From Candidatus Woesearchaeota archaeon (GTDB taxonomy: Archaea > Nanobdellota > Nanobdellia > Woesearchaeales > JAHWIC01): a stretch of 64,000 nucleotides of DNA. The stretch lies in assembly GCA_019322805.1 (NCBI GenBank), contig JAHWIC010000002.1, positions 1 to 64,000 of the forward strand, in the 5' to 3' direction. The translations under genes were made by a program, and so were the position numbers. The notes under the pieces are model-generated. The model did no database searches and was not told where the DNA came from. It saw nothing but the letters and a program-made list of their open reading frames with translations. Positions 8,966-17,872 of this stretch are shown here, in pieces. The first letter of the stretch is position 1. Each line of letters opens with the position of its first letter.

Positions 8966-10057
8966 GTGCACAAAAAACTGTTTATACCTGGACCTGTGGA
9001 AGTTAAGGAAGATATTCTTAAGGCTATGAGTACGCCTATGATAGGTCATAGAACAGAGGAGTATAAGGAATTGATGGGCTTTCTGAAAGAACCTTTGCAG
9101 AAACTGATGTATACAAAGAATGATGTTCTTATATCAACTTCTTCAGGCTCTGGATTTATGGAAGGGGGGATAAGGAATTGTGTCAGTAAAAAGGTTCTTA
9201 ACTGCGTTAATGGAGCTTTTTCAAAGAAATGGGCTGATATTGCTGTTGGTTGTGCAAAGCAAAATGAAGTGATAAAAGTAGACTGGGGCAAGGCAATAAA
9301 GCCGGATATGGTTGACGAAAAACTTGCTACCGGTGACTTTGATGCTATTTGTGTGACTCATAATGAAACATCAACTGGTGTAATGAACAATCTTGAAGAG
9401 CTCTCTGAGGTTATTAAGAAGTATCCTGATATCATCTGGATGGTTGATTGTGTTAGTTCTCTTGCCGGCGTTAAGATTGATGTTGATAAGCTTGGAATTG
9501 ATATCTGCCTGGCAAGCTCTCAAAAAGCGCTCGCTTTGCCGCCTGGAATAGCAGTTGCAAGCATTAGTGAGAAGGCATATAAAAAAGCAGAAACTGTGGA
9601 CGGCAGAGGATATTATTTTGATTTTCTTGGTTTGAAAAAGTCTTATGACAAAGATCAAACACCTTATACACCGTCGATAAGTCATTTGTATGCATTAAAG
9701 CTGCAGCTAGGGAATATAATGAAAGAAAGAATAGAGAATAGATTTGAGCGGCACAAGCAGATGGCAGAGCTTACCAGAAAATGGGCTAAGGATAATTTTG
9801 AGATGTTTTCTGAGGAAGGCTATCAGTCCAACACTGTTTCCTGCATAAAAAACACAAAAGGCATTGATTTTGATAAAGTTAAGGAAGAGATGGGGAAAAG
9901 GGGTTTTGGTATAGATGCAGGGTATAGGAAGTTAAATGCGAAATTAAAGGAAGAAGGAAAACCATTGACATTTAGAATAGCGCATATGGGAGATTTAAGC
10001 GTCGATGAGGTTAAGGAATTGTTAGATAATATTGACAGTGTAATAAAGGGGATGTAA
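8966..10057 (+). CDS. class V aminotransferase (serine-pyruvate / alanine-glyoxylate type)
   Basis: This is a PLP-dependent transaminase of 363 residues. It begins with the family N-terminus LFIPGPVEV, has HNETSTG near 132-138, the PLP aspartate at D161 (MVDCVSS) and the Schiff-base lysine K187 (ASSQKALALPPG). The start is GTG at 8966, about 32-45 nt after a TATA region (8921-8934). It sits 2 nt ahead of the phosphoglycerate-dehydrogenase-type gene. Together they could make serine from 3-phosphoglycerate or run the hydroxypyruvate/glycerate route towards the glycerate kinase at 26511-27728. Substrate preference cannot be read from sequence. Confidence 0.85.
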   Translation: MHKKLFIPGPVEVKEDILKAMSTPMIGHRTEEYKELMGFLKEPLQKLMYTKNDVLISTSSGSGFMEGGIRNCVSKKVLNCVNGAFSKKWADIAVGCAKQNEVIKVDWGKAIKPDMVDEKLATGDFDAICVTHNETSTGVMNNLEELSEVIKKYPDIIWMVDCVSSLAGVKIDVDKLGIDICLASSQKALALPPGIAVASISEKAYKKAETVDGRGYYFDFLGLKKSYDKDQTPYTPSISHLYALKLQLGNIMKERIENRFERHKQMAELTRKWAKDNFEMFSEEGYQSNTVSCIKNTKGIDFDKVKEEMGKRGFGIDAGYRKLNAKLKEEGKPLTFRIAHMGDLSVDEVKELLDNIDSVIKGM

Positions 10058-10059
10058 AA

Positions 10060-11013
10060 ATGAAGGTTCTATTAGCTGATAAGATATCCAAGGCTGCTGT
10101 TGATATCTTTGAAAAAGCTGGTATTGAGGTCGACAATAAACCCGGTTTAAGTGAAGATGAGCTTGCAGCCATTATATCAGAATATGATGCTATGGTTGTA
10201 AGAAGCGGCGTCAAAGTCACTGCTAAGATACTCGAAGCTGGAAAAAAGCTTAAGGTTGTTGGAAGAGCAGGAGTTGGAACAGATAATATAGATAAAGAAA
10301 CTGCTGCAAAATTAGGTATTGCAGTAGAGAATACTCCTCTTGGTAATGTAAATGCAGCTGCTGAGCATACTTTAACTATGTTAATGATGCTTGCTAAGCA
10401 TGTCATCCATGGCACTGAATCATTAAAGAAAGGGGAATGGGAACGGAAGAAATACAAAGGAATTGAATTAAAAGGAAAGACTCTCGGAATTGTAGGTATA
10501 GGGAATGTTGGCAAGAAGGTTGCAAAGGTTGCGCTTGCATTAGAGATGGATGTTATTGGTTATGATCCTTTTGTAGACGAGAAAACCTCAAAATCAATGG
10601 GAATCAAGAAGGTCGAGCTTGATAAATTGATAAAAGGTTCTGATTTTATAACAGTGCATGTGCCATTAAATGATAAAACCAAGGATATGATTGGAAAAAA
10701 GCAGTTTGCTCAAATGAAAGATAGTGTCAGAATCCTTAATGTAGCCAGGGGCGGAGTGATAAATGAGAAAGAGCTGCTTGATGCGCTTAATTCAGGCAAA
10801 GTAGCTGCTGCAGCAATTGACGTCTGGGAGCAAGAGCCGCCAACTCTAAGAGAGCTTGTTGAGTCGCCAAAGGTTATTGCAACTCCTCATTTAGGTGCAT
10901 CGACTGCAGAAGCACAGGAGAATGTTGCTGTTGATGTTTCTAATCAGATAGTTGATGCTTTGAAGAAGGGGAAGATTGTTAATGTTGTGAATGGAGTCAA
11001 GGAACTGAGATAA
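10060..11013 (+). CDS. serA: D-3-phosphoglycerate dehydrogenase (D-2-hydroxyacid dehydrogenase)
   Basis: The 317-residue NAD-dependent dehydrogenase has RAGVGTDNID near 69-78, the Rossmann motif GIGNVGKKVA near 146-155, the catalytic arginine in NVARGGVINE, a glutamate in DVWEQEPP and a histidine in TPHLGAST. It lacks the C-terminal ACT and ASB domains of long SerA enzymes, so serine feedback through ACT is not expected. It lies 2 nt after the aminotransferase, which supports a serine pathway; a hydroxypyruvate/glyoxylate reductase role is the alternative. Confidence 0.85.
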   Translation: MKVLLADKISKAAVDIFEKAGIEVDNKPGLSEDELAAIISEYDAMVVRSGVKVTAKILEAGKKLKVVGRAGVGTDNIDKETAAKLGIAVENTPLGNVNAAAEHTLTMLMMLAKHVIHGTESLKKGEWERKKYKGIELKGKTLGIVGIGNVGKKVAKVALALEMDVIGYDPFVDEKTSKSMGIKKVELDKLIKGSDFITVHVPLNDKTKDMIGKKQFAQMKDSVRILNVARGGVINEKELLDALNSGKVAAAAIDVWEQEPPTLRELVESPKVIATPHLGASTAEAQENVAVDVSNQIVDALKKGKIVNVVNGVKELR

Positions 11014-11029
11014 AGATATTATGTTCATG

Positions 11030-12316
11030 TTAATGCAATGGCAACTGATCTTGCTCTTTTCTCAACTTCACTATTAAACTATCAGAAACATCAACCATAT
11101 CATATGTAATTGGAGTATCTTTAGGAATTTTTTTCTTTACTGTTGCAAATCCTACTAATCCGATAGGCAATAGGCTTTCTTTTGCTGTTATATCTGCTCT
11201 TTCAACTACCCCGTAACAATCATATCCTCCTATTCCATCAAGTTTTTGTCCAGGTTTTAAGTCCCTCTTTGCAATAGCAACCGCATCAACATATCTTCCT
11301 TTAGGAGAAAGTGTAGGAATGTTAAATAAATCCACTTCTGCAATAGTGGATGGTGTTTCTATGCTGCATAAATGGTGGTCCCTAAAGAACAGATAATGAG
11401 GGCCTTCTCCTTTCTTTAGAAGTTTCATATCTGCCTTGAGCCTTGGATCTTCACTGCATGCAATTATGAAAACAGGACCGCCTTGATTTGGTTCGCATGT
11501 CCCTAATGTATACTCTATATGGCCCCCTTTAAGTGATTTTAAATTAACTAAATCATCGAATGTCTTAATCAAATCTTTTTTTAAAGTTCTTGGACCATAC
11601 ATCCCTCTCTTCAAAGGATGGTAACCAAAAGCATTTCCTACAACAGCTAATTCAAAGGATTGTTTTGTACCGTCTGTATAAGAGCATATCTTAAATGCAT
11701 CCTGTCCTTTTGGAACAAAGGGTTTAACGCCTAAGGGTGTTTGATACATATCAAAAAATTCTTTACAGTTTCCAACAATCCTTGGCTCAAATCCCCAAGC
11801 AATAACCTCATTTAGCATTCTAGCTAAACATCCTGGTTGATCTCCATCTGAATTTGAATATACAATGCCTTTTTCAGCTGCAAGATTAGCTAGTCTTAAC
11901 CCTATTGTTGCGTCCATCTCAGAATTTATAGTGACAAAATGAATTCCTGCTTCAATTGAGTCCAGGGCTGCTTTTGCACCAGCAAGAATATTTCCTGTAG
12001 CTTCGAAAATTACATCAATACCCTTTAGTTCCTTGATTAACTCAAAATCAGAAAAAGCAATATATTTTGCAGAATTTTGAGCAAGGCTTAGTTCTTTAGA
12101 ATTATGAACTACTGCTATATCATTTTTATTTATACCCATTTCAAGAAAAGCTGCAACTGCCTTCTCAATAGTTCTATTAATCAGAACTTTAGGGAGCATA
12201 CCTGGAATTCTATGTAATTCTTTTGCTACTCCGCTCCCATACCACCCGCAACCAACAATAGCAACATTGATTGGTTTTTCTCTTTCTTTTAATTTTTGAG
12301 TAATCAGTTTATACAT
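11030..12316 (-). CDS. homoserine-dehydrogenase-like oxidoreductase with C-terminal SAF domain
   Basis: The 428-residue protein has an N-terminal Rossmann fold (VAIVGCGWYGSGVAKELHRIPG, about 16-38), an EATGN segment and a C-terminal SAF domain (RDLKPGQKLDGIGGYDCYG). This architecture is COG4091, predicted homoserine dehydrogenase with SAF domain. Relatives reduce or oxidise branched polyol or sugar intermediates. It is last in a minus-strand set with a radical SAM enzyme, a sugar-type methyltransferase and a glycosyltransferase, which suggests it modifies a cell-surface sugar. The substrate is unknown. Confidence 0.75.
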   Translation of the reverse strand: MYKLITQKLKEREKPINVAIVGCGWYGSGVAKELHRIPGMLPKVLINRTIEKAVAAFLEMGINKNDIAVVHNSKELSLAQNSAKYIAFSDFELIKELKGIDVIFEATGNILAGAKAALDSIEAGIHFVTINSEMDATIGLRLANLAAEKGIVYSNSDGDQPGCLARMLNEVIAWGFEPRIVGNCKEFFDMYQTPLGVKPFVPKGQDAFKICSYTDGTKQSFELAVVGNAFGYHPLKRGMYGPRTLKKDLIKTFDDLVNLKSLKGGHIEYTLGTCEPNQGGPVFIIACSEDPRLKADMKLLKKGEGPHYLFFRDHHLCSIETPSTIAEVDLFNIPTLSPKGRYVDAVAIAKRDLKPGQKLDGIGGYDCYGVVERADITAKESLLPIGLVGFATVKKKIPKDTPITYDMVDVSDSLIVKLRKEQDQLPLH

Positions 12317-12328
12317 TTTTAATTTTCT

Positions 12329-13351
12329 TTAAAGAAACTCTTTATGATTAACTGGTTTTGAAATATGTTCCAAGCCTCTATTGATATCATCATTTCTGCA
12401 AAAATATGGACAATCTTTGAAATCAATGTTTTCAAAAATCTCCCTTATTCTCGATGAATCCCAGATTTCTTTTAATGCACTTTTGTTTAAATCCCCCAAT
12501 AGATATTTCTCTTTTTGCCTGTGGCTTAAGCATGCAAACACCCTAAAATCTGCAGTAACCACTGTGTTAAAAAACATTCCATAGCATTTACGATAGGGTC
12601 TTTTTTCTTTATCATCAAATCTTTTATATTTATGAATTGATGATATTACCTTAAAATTTCCATCTTCATAAAGCTCTTTTGCTTTTTTAAATTCTTTATC
12701 TACCTTGGTAAAATCTCCTGTAAAAGGCCTGATCTGGGCAAAATCAACTCCACATTCTTTACTTAACTTATAGAAATTAAGTATATCCGATTTTGTTAGC
12801 TCATTAGTCAAAAAGCCTGTACCAAAAGCAACATCTCTATTAAGTTCTTTTCTTAGCTTTGAGAACATTTTCATATTTTCAACCACTTTGAGAAATGCTT
12901 CCTCTTCCACTCCATGGGTTTTCTTATACATCTCTTTTGTTCCCGCATCAAGGCTTATCCTAAAATATGTGCAGCAATCAATTATTGCTCTTGCTTTAGC
13001 TTCATCAAGCGCAAAACCATTTGAATTAAGTCCTATTCTCAAGCCTTTGCTCTTGATGTAATAGAGGATTTTTATGAAATCCGGGTGCAAAAGCGGTTCT
13101 CCGCCGCCACTGATTATGATTGATTTTGCTTCAAAGACATCAGTAAGTTCATCTGCGAGTTTCTTTACCTGTCCAAATGTAAGGGAAATTTTTTTGTCTT
13201 TTGCACTGGTGCAATAGGGGCATTTATTGTCGCAAAGGTTTGTCAGATCAAGCTCAACTGAGATTAATGTTTTGTGTTTATTAAAAAAATAATCCTGCTT
13301 ATCACTATACTTAAATATTTTCTCAAATGCATTGAATTTATTTATTTTCAT
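12329..13351 (-). CDS. radical SAM / SPASM enzyme
   Basis: The 340-residue protein has the radical SAM motif C40-x3-C44-x2-C47 (LTNLCDNKCPYCTSA), the GGGEPLLHP motif and SNGFAL. The C-terminal SPASM-type region provides further cysteines (YRKCYGMFF, FACLSHRQ, DCPYFCRND) for a second Fe-S cluster. SPASM enzymes include peptide maturases and sugar epimerases or dehydratases. Placement between the SAF dehydrogenase and the methyltransferase favours a small-molecule or sugar substrate. Confidence 0.8.
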   Translation of the reverse strand: MKINKFNAFEKIFKYSDKQDYFFNKHKTLISVELDLTNLCDNKCPYCTSAKDKKISLTFGQVKKLADELTDVFEAKSIIISGGGEPLLHPDFIKILYYIKSKGLRIGLNSNGFALDEAKARAIIDCCTYFRISLDAGTKEMYKKTHGVEEEAFLKVVENMKMFSKLRKELNRDVAFGTGFLTNELTKSDILNFYKLSKECGVDFAQIRPFTGDFTKVDKEFKKAKELYEDGNFKVISSIHKYKRFDDKEKRPYRKCYGMFFNTVVTADFRVFACLSHRQKEKYLLGDLNKSALKEIWDSSRIREIFENIDFKDCPYFCRNDDINRGLEHISKPVNHKEFL

Positions 13352-13359
13352 TTTTACAG

Positions 13360-14616
13360 CTATTGGCCTATTACTTTAAGTTTAGGAATGGCTATTATGT
13401 ATTTACCGCCATTTTCTTTATATTCTTTTGTCTTTTCAATTATTTCTCCAGCGAAATTCCATGCCAAGATCAATAGGTAATCTGGTTTTTCCTTATCAAT
13501 CCATTCGCAAGGAACTATTGGGATTCTTGTCCCAGGATATAATTTTCCCTGTTTATCTTTTGTATCATCAACTATAAAATTTATATCTTCTTTATCCAGC
13601 CCACAATAATTAACAAACACATTACCTTTTGCTGCTGCACCATATCCAGCAACTTTTTTGCCCCCTGCCTTTATTTTAGTCAATTTCTTAATAAACCTTT
13701 CTTTGACAGATTTGGCTTTCTCTTCTAATTTTTTATAAGGTTTTATTGTATAGAGTTTTTCTTTCAGTTCAATCTCCAAAAATTTATCTATAATTTTTTG
13801 ATTGGTTTTTATTCTTGTATTAGAATCTTTAATTGCAGTAATTCTTATGGTGCCGCCATGCATATCAAGCCCTGATAAATTGCATATCTTCATTTTATGC
13901 CTAAAAAAAAGTTTTATTAGAGGTTTAACTAAAAAATATGATAAATGCTCATGGTACATCGTATCAAATTCCTTATTTCTTATAAGCTCTCGCATATAAG
14001 GAACTTCTATGACAAAGATGCCATTATCTGATAAAACTTCATATACAGCAGACACAAAGCTGTGTATATCATCTACATGTGCTAGAACATTAGTCGCTGT
14101 AATGACGTCTACTTTGCCTAATTCTTTTAACACCTCTTTGGCAGCAGTCATATTCCAAAAAGAATTTATAGTTTTAATTCCTTGAGCATTTGCTATTTTA
14201 GATAAATTCTTAGCAGGTTCAACTCCTATCACATCATAACCCTGTGCTCTAAATTCTTTTAATAGGCATCCATCATTGCTTGCTATATCAAGACATTTTA
14301 GATTATTTTTATTCTTAAACAGGCTTTTTATATCTTTGGCCATCTGTGAAAAATGTTTTTGTAGGGTCTTTGATACAGATGAGTGATAGATATAATCTGA
14401 AAAAAGATGAGTTGGATTAACAACAACATTCAATTGTGAATTTGAACAATCATTACAGAACATAACTGCTAAAGGCATTTTATCTGCTTCTTTTTCTCCT
14501 GGAGCAACAAAAGAATTAACAAGCGGTATATTACCCAAATCAAAATACTTTATAAGATTCCTTGATCCGCATATTCTACATGTATCTCTGGATTTATATT
14601 TTGGTTTATTTTCCAT
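13360..14616 (-). CDS. SAM-dependent C-methyltransferase of the sugar-modifying type
   Basis: The 418-residue protein has three parts. The N-terminal zinc region has cysteines at 13, 16, 54 and 57. The middle is a class I methyltransferase domain (CLDIASNDGCLLKEF, about 107-121). The C-terminal domain holds GYGAAAKGN and a Rossmann-like half. This is the Methyltransf_13/11/14 order of deoxysugar C-methyltransferases such as TylC3. Neighbours (glycosyltransferase, radical SAM, dehydrogenase) suggest production of a branched sugar for surface glycans. Confidence 0.82.
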   Translation of the reverse strand: MENKPKYKSRDTCRICGSRNLIKYFDLGNIPLVNSFVAPGEKEADKMPLAVMFCNDCSNSQLNVVVNPTHLFSDYIYHSSVSKTLQKHFSQMAKDIKSLFKNKNNLKCLDIASNDGCLLKEFRAQGYDVIGVEPAKNLSKIANAQGIKTINSFWNMTAAKEVLKELGKVDVITATNVLAHVDDIHSFVSAVYEVLSDNGIFVIEVPYMRELIRNKEFDTMYHEHLSYFLVKPLIKLFFRHKMKICNLSGLDMHGGTIRITAIKDSNTRIKTNQKIIDKFLEIELKEKLYTIKPYKKLEEKAKSVKERFIKKLTKIKAGGKKVAGYGAAAKGNVFVNYCGLDKEDINFIVDDTKDKQGKLYPGTRIPIVPCEWIDKEKPDYLLILAWNFAGEIIEKTKEYKENGGKYIIAIPKLKVIGQ

Positions 14617-14626
14617 TTGAATTAAC

Positions 14627-15688
14627 CTAGTTAAGTGCGTATTGCCGAATCGTTCTATTTAGCCATATCAATTCATCAAAAAAATCAGTATATTTTTTAG
14701 CTATTTTGCTTATATCAAAGTTCTTAAGAACATATCTCCTACCAGCTTTACCTATTTTTTCCCGCAACTTTGGGTTTTCTATTAATTTTTTTAAATAATT
14801 ATACCAATCTTCATCTGTATAAGCAAAATATCCTGTTTTGCCATGCTTGATTACTAATTTATCAGCTGCTGATGGAGTGCAAACAACAGGCAACCCAGCT
14901 GCCCTATAGGTATTTACCTTAGCTGATGGTTTATTTCTTTGCTGAAATTCATCGTCAAGGGGTTTGATAGTTACAGCTATATCTGAGCTTGCAAGCATTT
15001 TCTCCCAATCAGAAAGTTTCCATTCCACATACTTTATAATGCCTTCATCCTTAGATGGGGTATTGGTATGATAAATCATATTGATTTTGTGCTTAGTATT
15101 TTTAGATATCTTTTTAATGATCAGATTTAATTTATTCATAAATTTCATATTTACAGCAAAACCGTCCCAAAGAATATTAATTGGCCCTTCTTTTCTGTAA
15201 TCCTCTTTATGTTGATGGTTAATGATTGGAACTTCTATTAGTCTAAAATTAGAATTATATTGTTGGATATCCTTTCCTTGAAGAGGATTCACTATTATTA
15301 TCCCGTCCATTAATTTTATGAATGTAATCTCTTTATCTGGATTATCTTGAATATCGTAAATTAAGATTGTATTATTTTCTTTAAGTTGTTTAATTATTTT
15401 TTCACTTATATTGCAAAATTCTACCATAACAACAATATCAAATTTAGATAAGTCATCACCATCAAAAAAGATATCACATACATATTTTTTGCTGCGTTTA
15501 TTAATACCATTTACTATAGGATCTATTCTCCATTTTCTGACATACATATTATTTTCTGCACTTAAAACTGGTCCAAAACCAACCCTTGTTTTATTTGAAA
15601 AGACATTTCTTAATTTAAGTTCTAAAAGCCAGCTTAGTCTAACCAACGAAAATTTAGGGTGAATTTTGTATAGCAATTGACGCAACAT
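14627..15688 (-). CDS. GT-B glycosyltransferase (GT4-like)
   Basis: This is a 353-residue protein whose C-terminal half has the GT4 pattern: a segment placing a solvent-exposed Glu/Asp motif (LASSDIAVTIKPLDDEF), then KVNTYRAAGLPVVCTPSAAD and HGKTGYFAYTDEDWYNYL, and a terminal LREKIGKAGRRYVLKNFD. The N-terminal half is divergent. First gene of the four-gene minus-strand set ending at 11030. The donor and acceptor sugars are unknown. Confidence 0.7.
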   Translation of the reverse strand: MLRQLLYKIHPKFSLVRLSWLLELKLRNVFSNKTRVGFGPVLSAENNMYVRKWRIDPIVNGINKRSKKYVCDIFFDGDDLSKFDIVVMVEFCNISEKIIKQLKENNTILIYDIQDNPDKEITFIKLMDGIIIVNPLQGKDIQQYNSNFRLIEVPIINHQHKEDYRKEGPINILWDGFAVNMKFMNKLNLIIKKISKNTKHKINMIYHTNTPSKDEGIIKYVEWKLSDWEKMLASSDIAVTIKPLDDEFQQRNKPSAKVNTYRAAGLPVVCTPSAADKLVIKHGKTGYFAYTDEDWYNYLKKLIENPKLREKIGKAGRRYVLKNFDISKIAKKYTDFFDELIWLNRTIRQYALN

Positions 15689-15798
15689 TTTAATTCATTC
15701 CAGCAAGCACCTCATAGAAGTTAGCCTAAGAGGAATTACCTTGCCCCCCCATAAACTTTGTGTTTGAGCAGACATTTAAATACTTTTCTCATGAAAAA

Positions 15799-16665
15799 TT
15801 AAGAAATACATAACGACGCAGCACCTAAAATACCTGCGTCTTCACCTAATTTGCTTCTAATAACTTTAACATTCTTGACTAATGCTCTCTTTTTAATTGT
15901 AGTATTCATTTCTTTACTAAAGAACTTCCACGCTTTTGCTATATTTCCGCCAATAACGATTGCATCTGGGTCAAAGATATTAGCAAAGTTTGCAACAGCA
16001 ACACCAAGATAAAAGCCAGTATCCTGCCAAAGCTTGAGTGCTTTCTTGTTTCTTTGCTCTGCTAGCTCAAAAAGCTCTCTTGGATTCTTAATGTATAACC
16101 CTTTTACTCGATTTAATATTCCCCGTATAGAAACATAATTCTCAACACAGCCGTTATTGCCGCACTTTGACTTTGGGCCATTAAAATTAATAGTTGTATG
16201 GCCTAGTTCAGCTGCGCTGCCTCTTCCATGATAGAGTTTTCCGTCGATAAGGATGCCAGAGCCAACACCTGTGCCAAGAGTTAAACCAATAACATTTTCT
16301 TTGTTTTTAGCAGCTCCATATTTGGTTTCAGCAAGAGTGAAACAGTTTGCGTCATTATCAACAAAAACAGGCTTTTTGAATTCTTTTTCTATTAATTTTT
16401 TGATATTCACATTCTTAAGAGGAAGATTCGGAGAATATTTTACAATTCCATTCTTTGCATCAATCATGCCGGGGACTCCTAAGCCAATGCCAGCGATATT
16501 TTTGCTTGGAAAGCTCTCAATAATATCAACAACCTTCCTTAGAACTGCTTTTTGACCTTTTTTTGGCTCAGTCTTTGTTTTTATCTTTGATATTATCTTT
16601 CCATTACTGACTACAGCAGCTCTGATGTTTGTTCCCCCTACATCAACACCAATTATATGTTTCAT
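15799..16665 (-). CDS. ROK-family sugar kinase (glucokinase-like)
   Basis: The 288-residue protein has the phosphate-binding DVGGTNIRAAVV at residues 8-19, the catalytic DNDANC segment (VFVDNDANCFTLAE) and the zinc motif CGNNGCVENY, all hallmarks of ROK kinases. It probably phosphorylates glucose, a related hexose or an amino sugar with ATP. It lies 5 nt downstream of a glycosyltransferase on the minus strand. Confidence 0.88.
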   Translation of the reverse strand: MKHIIGVDVGGTNIRAAVVSNGKIISKIKTKTEPKKGQKAVLRKVVDIIESFPSKNIAGIGLGVPGMIDAKNGIVKYSPNLPLKNVNIKKLIEKEFKKPVFVDNDANCFTLAETKYGAAKNKENVIGLTLGTGVGSGILIDGKLYHGRGSAAELGHTTINFNGPKSKCGNNGCVENYVSIRGILNRVKGLYIKNPRELFELAEQRNKKALKLWQDTGFYLGVAVANFANIFDPDAIVIGGNIAKAWKFFSKEMNTTIKKRALVKNVKVIRSKLGEDAGILGAASLCIS

Positions 16666-16670
16666 CTTTT

Positions 16671-17804
16671 TTAGCGTTTCTCTACGAACTTCATAAATTT
16701 AACCCACTGTTTCTGGAACTTGAAATATTTAGGCACGTTTTTCTTCGCAAAAGTGTTTGCTTCAGTTAAGAAGAGCCTGGCATTGTCAAGACTTTGGTGA
16801 AATTCCTCTTTATCTCCTTTTTTTAAGCATTCCTTTGCATAATTTAGGCTGGTGGATATAGCCTTAAACTCTAAATCATCCTTAAGGAAGAACTTAGGAT
16901 AGTCATCAAGGGATTCCAGTTTAAAATTATAGTATTTCATCTTTTCTCTCTGATAGATAAACCTGAATGCATCCCTTCTTATCTTAAGCCAGTAAGGAAC
17001 ATACTCTTTAGGAGGCAAATGCCTTACTACCATTTTATTATCAAACATAAACTTATATCCAAAATGTTTTGCATTGAGCAATAGGTCCATATCTTCTCCT
17101 CTAGATATAAATGGGTCAAAAGGAACATTCTTATAAAGCCCTTTGTTAATTACCATATTGCCGCCTAAGGCCATACTAATCTCATGAAACCTTTTTTTAG
17201 ACTCAATGTTGTTGAACAGCTTTCTCATGCGCCCTCTTTTCTGCCAATAGTCTTTCCACCTTGAGGGGTAATCTGGGGGCATGTAGGAACCATCCTTATC
17301 AATATAATAACCAGTCTTTGCAACAAGCGGCTTTCTGCCAAACTTTTTTCCAATGCCGTCTACAGCCAATTTAAAATAATCTTTCTCTTCTATAACCTCA
17401 TCATCATCAAGGTGAATTAAGTTGTCTGCCCCCCACATAGCGCCAATGATAAAACCCAGGTTCCTTATGCTTCCATAGTCCTCCAGGTTAATCTCACTCC
17501 TGAATAAAGGGGGCATCCTGCTGTCTCTTAACAAGGATTTAACCTTTTTGTAGAATATGGTGTTAAAGAGATTGATATTCAATTCTGGGAATTTTTTTAT
17601 GATCTCCCTGTTCTTTTTTATGACCTTTTTATAAATAGGTGTGGGGAATACGACAATATCCTCTCTTATTTTCAGTTTTCTTATACTTTCTAATAATCTT
17701 CCAAGAGTAGATTCCTTGTCTATCGGCGTCGGATGGTCAAAAATCTCACCTGTTCTTTTTGCTGGTAATGTCCAGTAGGTCGGTATAATGATCAGGTTTT
17801 TCAT
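16671..17804 (-). CDS. GT-A fold glycosyltransferase, paralogue of 23104-24354
   Basis: The 377-residue protein starts LIIPTYWTLPAKRTGEIFDHPTPIDKESTLGRLLESIRKL and has a DxD-type acidic metal site (LIHLDDDEVIEE), then GGNMVINKGLY and RGEDMDLLLNAKHFGYKF. The gene at 23104 shares all of these motifs (IPTYWT, FDHPTP, LGLDDDEVV, GGNMVMHR, RGENMDYLINAK). I read both as family-2-like transferases that use a nucleotide sugar; the sugar is unknown. Confidence 0.75.
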   Translation of the reverse strand: MKNLIIIPTYWTLPAKRTGEIFDHPTPIDKESTLGRLLESIRKLKIREDIVVFPTPIYKKVIKKNREIIKKFPELNINLFNTIFYKKVKSLLRDSRMPPLFRSEINLEDYGSIRNLGFIIGAMWGADNLIHLDDDEVIEEKDYFKLAVDGIGKKFGRKPLVAKTGYYIDKDGSYMPPDYPSRWKDYWQKRGRMRKLFNNIESKKRFHEISMALGGNMVINKGLYKNVPFDPFISRGEDMDLLLNAKHFGYKFMFDNKMVVRHLPPKEYVPYWLKIRRDAFRFIYQREKMKYYNFKLESLDDYPKFFLKDDLEFKAISTSLNYAKECLKKGDKEEFHQSLDNARLFLTEANTFAKKNVPKYFKFQKQWVKFMKFVEKR

Positions 17805-17872
17805 TTTATACTACCCTAGAAGTTCTCGTATTTAAACTTTTTTGATATAATAAGAATTAGCAGAACAAAGAT